In this document: in pieces, positions 61,601-64,000 of the stretch
How the letters are laid out: each line of letters opens with the position of its first letter
How positions within the stretch are numbered: position 1 is the first letter of the stretch
Source of the DNA: Crocodylus rhombifer
Taxonomy: Eukaryota > Chordata > Crocodylia > Crocodylidae
Reading direction: 5' to 3'
Assembly (NCBI GenBank): GCA_038503035.1
Contig: JAVSML010024419.1
Location: 205,737-269,736 of the forward strand
DNA: 64,000 nucleotides
Translations under genes and position numbers: made by a program
Notes under the pieces: model-generated
Databases searched by the model: none
What the model was told of the DNA's origin: nothing
Seen by the model: only the letters and a program-made list of their open reading frames with translations

Positions 61601-62623
61601 GTCACATAGCCACATAGTCCCATAGCCAATTAGTCTTGTCTAATTTTATACAAACAGAAATGGGTTGGAGGATGAAGTTACTGCAAGGAGTAGCCTTCCT
61701 CCCTATACCAGGATAAGGAAATAGGTTATACTAATCCAGTTTACCAGTCTTGTAGTTTTCATTGTAATAGGTAGTAACCTGCCACCATCACTTCGCATTG
61801 CCTTCATGTCGGATGGGGTGTCCAAAAAAGCAGCACATTGAGGCTTTTTCCCACAGGATCAACACACTTTGAGACTGCATGCTTTTAGTTTCCTAACTGT
61901 CATTGAGGAGGCTGGTGATGGACATGATCCCTCTCCACAGCTCTGCCAGCGTGCCCCAGGCCTGGCCTGCTTCGGGGAGACGGTCTAAGCTGTGTCTCCT
62001 TGGAGGTGCTACTACTCAAAGGAAGGGAGGTCAAAGGTAGACTTCACACCATCTCACCATTGGGTTTCAGGTTATTGCTGGGAGTTGACATGGCTGATGC
62101 TGAAATCTAGACAGGTCAGACACTGCTGTATGCAAGTATACCTCAGGTTTAGGGCTGGTCAGAACAAAATATGTACAGAAGTGCATGTACATTCATATGA
62201 GAGAGCATCTGTATGTAGGCGGGAAAGATATTCACCTGGAAAGTTGGACATCCCACGTCAGCTCCCTGCACTAGGTGTTTTGGATTGACCAGGGATACAT
62301 CCTCTGTCCCGAAGCAAGCAGAGCAGGGATTTGAATCTAATTCTCCTTCACCCCAGGCCTGTCCTCCAAGTGCCACATTATACGATGACCCCCAATCTCC
62401 GCTTGACATAATTCCATTTTCCCAAAAAAATTTCAAAAGATTTCAATTTCCTAGTGCGCAGCGAAAACAAAATTTCAAAACAACATTGTCATCCTCTGGT
62501 CAGGTCTACCTTGAATGGCCCCTCCTGGAGTATCCACCTGTATATTGATGCAAGGCTTTGTCAGACCCTGGATCAGATGAAATCTGCTTCTGGACTATCA
62601 GAACATCTCATGGTCTTCAGTGC
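58613..62623. other. intergenic, no gene seen
   Basis: Short ORFs on both strands carry no recognisable domain. A weak MIR/L2-like piece (CAATCTCCATTTTACATATA) lies near 60655-60790. The rest is unassigned. Confidence 0.4.
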
Positions 62624-62800
62624 GATTTTCCTCATAACACCCTTTGGATTTAGGGATGTGACTTTGTCCTTGTTTTACAGAGGTGGACCTGAGGCTTAGA
62701 GAAGTGAAGTGACTTTCCTGCAGTTACTACACAGGAAGCCTGTGAAGGAGCAGGGACTTGAACTGAACATTTCTTAGGTCCTAGCCTGCAACCCTTACCA
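62624..62800 (-). repeat. MIR/L2-like repeat, reverse orientation
   Basis: GTTTTACAGAGGTGGACCTG, AGGCTTAGAGAAGTGAAGTG and GGGACTTGAACTGAACAT follow the reverse complement of a MIR-type SINE (CCATTTTACAGATGAGGAAA order). Old and diverged. Confidence 0.55.
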
Positions 62801-64000
62801 CAAAGCCGTCCTTCCACCACACGCTAATATAATCATGCAGGGGGCAGGTGTGAGAACAAACTCCCACCCTGTATTTAAGGTTGCCAACAACGATCAAGAT
62901 GCATGTTTTCAATTTGCAATGATAAAACTGGTGCATAAAATCAAAATAATGCTGACCTATCAACAATAGCACAGAAGTAACTATCGGCATAATTTCTCCT
63001 CGACTATCAACATGATAGGGCCCAATTTGCTCCAGTTCGCTGGTACAAATCCATCAGTTTGAGAAGATTTGCCACGGTATGACAGAGGAGAGCCTGTCAC
63101 TAACCTGCAAGGTATTCCTATTGTTTATGGCAAATCTGAGGCTTTGTATCAATGCCCTCGGTCTGGTCAGGAGTTTTACTGGAAACTTTTGAATCAAACC
63201 AAATGTTTAGGTATGAAAGAGTGCTCAGCACTGCAGTATTCGGAAAAGTCTTGGCTCACTATACAGGGACACAACCAGATCAGCTGCACATATAACCCAT
63301 GTGGCTGTTCTCTGCTGATACCTGCATTCATGTCTGACACACAGTAGTTATATTGCACAACCACAGATAAGATTTGTGGCTGTCCATCACTCCTGCATGA
63401 CCGTGACTTGGTAAACTTGATTATGTCTCTAAAAGCAGAAGTTAAATTTTCCCATGCTGCACTGTTATTATGTATTCATGCTTGTGTTACTATTGAAAGA
63501 ACTCAAATAGAAATGAAATGCTTTATCCAGAGGACATCCATTAAAACCTAATATACGTGATAAAAATGTTTGCTCTTTGCAGCCTGGCTGCTAATACTAA
63601 TAGTACAACACAGCTTCAGGACTCAAGGCAGAGCCCTTCACTGCTGCTTATTTTTTCACCTAATGCTTATACACAGAGCAGGTTTCCTGGAGCCATGTTG
63701 TCCTTTAAGGTCCCAAGTGTAACTACAAAGTATCGCTTTTCTCTTTTCAATACCTTTCTCTCATGCATAAACTCCTGATTATGCATTGCTTTTTCCAGGC
63801 AGGACTAAATAGCATTTTCTCAAGAGCTGACTCTAACACCTCATCTGGAGCTAATCCTCATACTCTGTAAAATTACTTGTACATTAAGGTTATACAAGTT
63901 AGAAATATTAGTAGGGGCAGGAATCCCTATTACATCGTAGCTTCTTCTCCCCACCCGGTGGAGGATAAGGTTTCCAGTAAAAATCAGATGTTCAATCTGA
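62801..64000. other. intergenic, no gene seen
   Basis: A 92-codon ORF at 63069-63347 and a 73-codon ORF at 63557-63778 show no family signature or splice context. Nothing else is recognised to the window end. Confidence 0.4.

Overview
This is vertebrate nuclear DNA: spliced exons with GT-AG borders, long introns, and interspersed repeats dominated by CR1 LINEs, hAT-type DNA elements and old MIR-like SINEs. CR1 copies ending in short tandem tails (CTATGAAA, TCTATGAAATC), many foldback hAT elements and a solo endogenous-retrovirus-type LTR point to a sauropsid. A crocodilian or a turtle fits best; I cannot fix the species from sequence alone.

One host gene is supported, the 3' part of a plus-strand gene at 853-32855. 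Five coding exons (853-1165, 4141-4248, 13397-13539, 29645-29762, 32757-32855) have good splice sites and compatible phases at every junction. They end in a stop followed 28 bases later by AATAAA. The encoded C-terminal ~260 residues look to me like the C3orf20 / FAM194-related family, recalled from memory and not searched. The introns (about 3.0, 9.1, 16.1 and 3.0 kb) are full of transposons. Beyond about 32.9 kb I see no host exon, so 33-64 kb reads as intergenic.

Mobile DNA by region. 0.4-4.0 kb: two copies of a short TIR element family and half of a foldback hAT-like element. 7.9-9.3 kb: a complete 1.33-kb foldback element with an exact 8-bp target duplication. 14.8-18.8 kb: a near full-length but broken CR1. 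21.5-22.9 kb: a 1436-bp solo LTR with 5-bp target duplication, TATA box and internal minisatellite. 28.5 kb: a 108-bp hAT MITE. 33.7-36.5 kb: a CR1 tail, a hAT element and a Tigger/pogo-like MITE. 39.1-40.2 and 47.2-48.0 kb: two more foldback hAT-like elements. 46.4 kb: a compound microsatellite.

The most unusual part is 50.5-57.1 kb, a nest of plus-strand retroelements. A CR1 tail is followed by a longer CR1 (CR1-A), which is split by a second CR1 (CR1-B) with a TAGTC target duplication. CR1-B is itself split by a 521-bp element with 111-bp terminal direct repeats and an AGAAGT target duplication. Thirteen of the 14 differences between the two terminal repeats are at sites readable as CpG decay, so the repeats were probably identical at insertion. 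I do not recognise this small element; it is the best candidate here for something undescribed. There are no tRNA, rRNA, CRISPR or prokaryotic-type features.
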